From the NCBI GenBank assembly GCA_002715765.1, contig PAZY01000013.1, positions 19,667-63,879 on the forward strand: a DNA stretch of 44,213 nt. Reading direction: 5' to 3'. Made by a program: the position numbers and the translations under genes. Position 1 is the first letter of the stretch. The number at the start of each line of letters is the position of its first letter. This DNA comes from Rhodobiaceae bacterium. GTDB lineage: Bacteria > Pseudomonadota > Alphaproteobacteria > Parvibaculales > Parvibaculaceae. Below the pieces are notes generated by a model. The model was given only the letters and a program-made list of their open reading frames with translations. It was not told the DNA's origin and did not search any database. Below, piece by piece: positions 42,893-44,213 of the stretch.

Positions 42893-43576
42893 TCAGTCGA
42901 ACAGGGCGTCAACATCGTCCTGTGTGGCACCCGCACCACTTTCCGCCGGGGCAGGCTCGGGCGTTGTGGTTTGCACGGATGTTGAAGCCGGGTTGCTGGT
43001 TTCAACTTCAATCTCTGCCAGCATCGCATCAATCTCGTCCTGCCCGGACGTCAGGGCACGCCCGTGAATCACCGCGCTGGCAACATCCACATAGCGCTGC
43101 ATCTTTTTGGATGTCGTTGCGACAATGTGGCGAACCCGGTCAAGGTCCTCGGTTTTCATTGCGTCTTGAATGCGCGTGAGTGTGGTGAGAACGGTATGGT
43201 TCATCTGGGCGACAAGCTGATCAAACGGTTCGCGGTAGCGGCGCGGTGCATTCTCATACGCAAAAGCGGCGAGAGCTTTGTCCTGAAAGGTGGAATCCGC
43301 GAAGTGATCTTCATAAGCTTTTGGCTGCCACTCCAGGGCGTCATCCAGACATTCAGGCATATCCGGCACAATTTCGAGAAGCATGACAATCTCGTTGAAA
43401 TGATTGAGATAATCTGTAGCCAGCAACGTGTCGGTATGGATGTTCTTTCCCTCCACGAGACGACGCAACGTCCGCGGAAAGCCGATGCCATCCGCTGGTC
43501 GTTCAATATCGTCTCGGATGGTCTGGATCCGGACTTCCTGAGTTTTCGTCAGCGATTTTGTTCCGGTTTCCGCCAC
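42893..43576 (-). CDS. Conserved protein with tandem C-terminal FliM/CheZ-like CheY-docking motifs
   Basis: 227-residue, mostly helical protein of unknown family. The middle (LLATDYLNHFNEIVMLLEIVPDMP and FAYENAPRRYREPFDQLVAQMNHTV) resembles uncharacterised alphaproteobacterial proteins. The C-terminus has two copies of a motif like the CheY-binding peptide in FliM (xQAEIDALL) and the CheZ tail: QDEIDAML at 179-186 and QDDVDALFD at 219-227, joined by a Thr/Pro/Ala-rich linker. This suggests binding to a CheY-type response regulator, but a CheZ phosphatase role is not shown. GTG 43576 is chosen because GGGGGA is close upstream; a TTG start at 43606 lacks a site. Confidence 0.6.
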   Translation of the reverse strand: MAETGTKSLTKTQEVRIQTIRDDIERPADGIGFPRTLRRLVEGKNIHTDTLLATDYLNHFNEIVMLLEIVPDMPECLDDALEWQPKAYEDHFADSTFQDKALAAFAYENAPRRYREPFDQLVAQMNHTVLTTLTRIQDAMKTEDLDRVRHIVATTSKKMQRYVDVASAVIHGRALTSGQDEIDAMLAEIEVETSNPASTSVQTTTPEPAPAESGAGATQDDVDALFD

Positions 43577-43696
43577 GCGTCCCCCGTTCGCCCCATAGTT
43601 GAACAATCACACACTTGCCAGTTTTACGCGGCAGACCTTGATATTTCGTTGCGCGACAGGCGGGATGAAGGTGCGAGAAACCCCCAGTTTTCCTAG

Positions 43697-43715
43697 AAAA
43701 ATGACGTATCCGTCA
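43697..43715 (-). terminator. Intrinsic terminator for the ABC permease gene
   Basis: TGACG / CGTCA around GATA (minus strand), with the stop codon inside the hairpin, followed by TTTTTCT. The plus side also reads GGTTTTTG, so it may act both ways, including on transcripts from the left. Confidence 0.65.
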
Positions 43716-44213
43716 GGTTTTTGACGCTCTTTGGGCCTGAACCAGGTTCACCAGACTGGCAACCAGGAAAAGTCCCATAGCCCCGACAACGATCGCGGGG
43801 CCCGACGCCAGATCGAAGCTCAAGGAGCCAAACAGCCCCAATCCAACACTGAGTGCCCCGGCAAAGGCGGCGAGAACGGCCATTTGCTCAGGCGTGGACG
43901 CAAACCGACGGGCCGTTGCGGCCGGAATGATGAGAAGCGCGGTGATCAGCAGAACACCAACGACCTGCATGGCCATCGCGACGGTCACTGCGAGCAGAAG
44001 ACTGAAAAACAGGCGGGTCCGAAACGGACTGATGCCGTCCGCCTGCGCAAGCTCCGGATCAACCGTAACAGCGAGCAATCGTCGCCAGACAAGGACAAGA
44101 CCGGTCAATACCAACACGGCCCCCAGATAGATCAGCGAAACATTGTTCCACGAGAGGGCCAGTACGTCCCCGAAAAGATAACCCAGCAGATCCACGCGCA
44201 GATTTTCCATCAG
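43713..44213 (-). CDS. Zinc/manganese ABC transporter permease, 5' end cut by window
   Basis: Integral membrane subunit of a ZnuB/MntB-type metal importer (family 9). The visible 166 residues are the C-terminal part, with 4-5 hydrophobic segments: VSLIYLGAVLVLTGLVLVW, LFFSLLLAVTVAMAMQVVGVLLITALLIIPAATARRFA, and the final helices ending in NLVQAQRA. The motif ALLIIPAATAR is conserved in this family. The frame remains open through the last base, so the start is outside the window. It ends inside a terminator hairpin. Metal specificity cannot be told from this part. Confidence 0.9.
   Translation of the reverse strand: MMENLRVDLLGYLFGDVLALSWNNVSLIYLGAVLVLTGLVLVWRRLLAVTVDPELAQADGISPFRTRLFFSLLLAVTVAMAMQVVGVLLITALLIIPAATARRFASTPEQMAVLAAFAGALSVGLGLFGSLSFDLASGPAIVVGAMGLFLVASLVNLVQAQRASKT

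Noticed and set aside
1-44213. Transferred or mobile region, phage or CRISPR
   Set aside because: No integrase, transposase, tRNA-flanked boundary, direct-repeat array or clear composition change; gene order is ordinary for the lineage.

Overview
This 44.2-kb window reads as ordinary chromosome from an alphaproteobacterium of intermediate-to-high GC. The lineage call rests on gene order (glyQ-glyS-ppdK, ispE beside a polyprenyl diphosphate synthase, a nadABC operon next to a NadQ-type Nudix regulator) and on lineage-typical small families (TIGR02301, DUF2007, FNR/FixK-type boxes). A Parvibaculales/Rhodobiales-like marine or soil bacterium fits, but genus cannot be fixed from the sequence. There is no phage, insertion sequence, CRISPR array, rRNA or tRNA. 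Both ends cut through genes: ETF-QO on the left and a znuB-like permease on the right.

Layout. 1-7.8 kb: ETF-ubiquinone oxidoreductase, a TPR lipoprotein abutting ispE, a convergent polyprenyl diphosphate synthase, then DUF2007, an N6-adenine methyltransferase, an S49 peptidase and a small membrane protein. 7.9-13.7 kb: glyQ, glyS and pyruvate phosphate dikinase. 13.7-15.2 kb: a 580-bp non-coding stretch, a SleB-type cell-wall hydrolase and an orphan FNR-type box. 15.2-22.5 kb, minus strand: HD hydrolase, NadQ-like regulator, nadA, nadB, nadC and two tandem SDR genes. 22.7-27.4 kb, plus strand: a Lon-like protease, a USP-like protein translationally coupled to it, an FNR-type box, a double-USP protein and an unknown conserved protein. 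27.4-31 kb: KAS III, a PNPO-like protein, tag and ygfZ. 31-37.5 kb: a GT9 glycosyltransferase, a dihydroorotase-like amidohydrolase, an acuI-like reductase, a feruloyl-CoA synthase-like ligase, a LysE exporter and an ABM monooxygenase. 37.5-40.9 kb: a TetR gene divergent from a TauD/TfdA-like dioxygenase, then a ThDP-dependent acetolactate-synthase-like enzyme. 41-44.2 kb, minus strand: small conserved proteins, an SDR, a protein with FliM/CheZ-like CheY-docking motifs, and ZnuB.

Most notable observations: (1) nadB has an in-frame TGA at codon 463, yet its frame stays open to a GTGA overlap with nadC; (2) the acuI-like gene has an in-frame TAA at codon 15; (3) two related palindromes upstream of nadA, one overlapping a good sigma70-like promoter, form a convincing NadQ operator pair; (4) a 17-bp palindrome lies between the divergent tetR and TauD-like genes; (5) an FNR-type box precedes the USP module; (6) an uncharacterised protein ends in two CheY-docking-like motifs. 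The two premature stops could be real gene decay or base-call errors, and raw reads would decide. I see no clear candidate for an entirely new multi-gene system. The nearest are the Lon/USP/unknown module with its FNR-type box and the TetR-controlled dioxygenase/ThDP enzyme locus.
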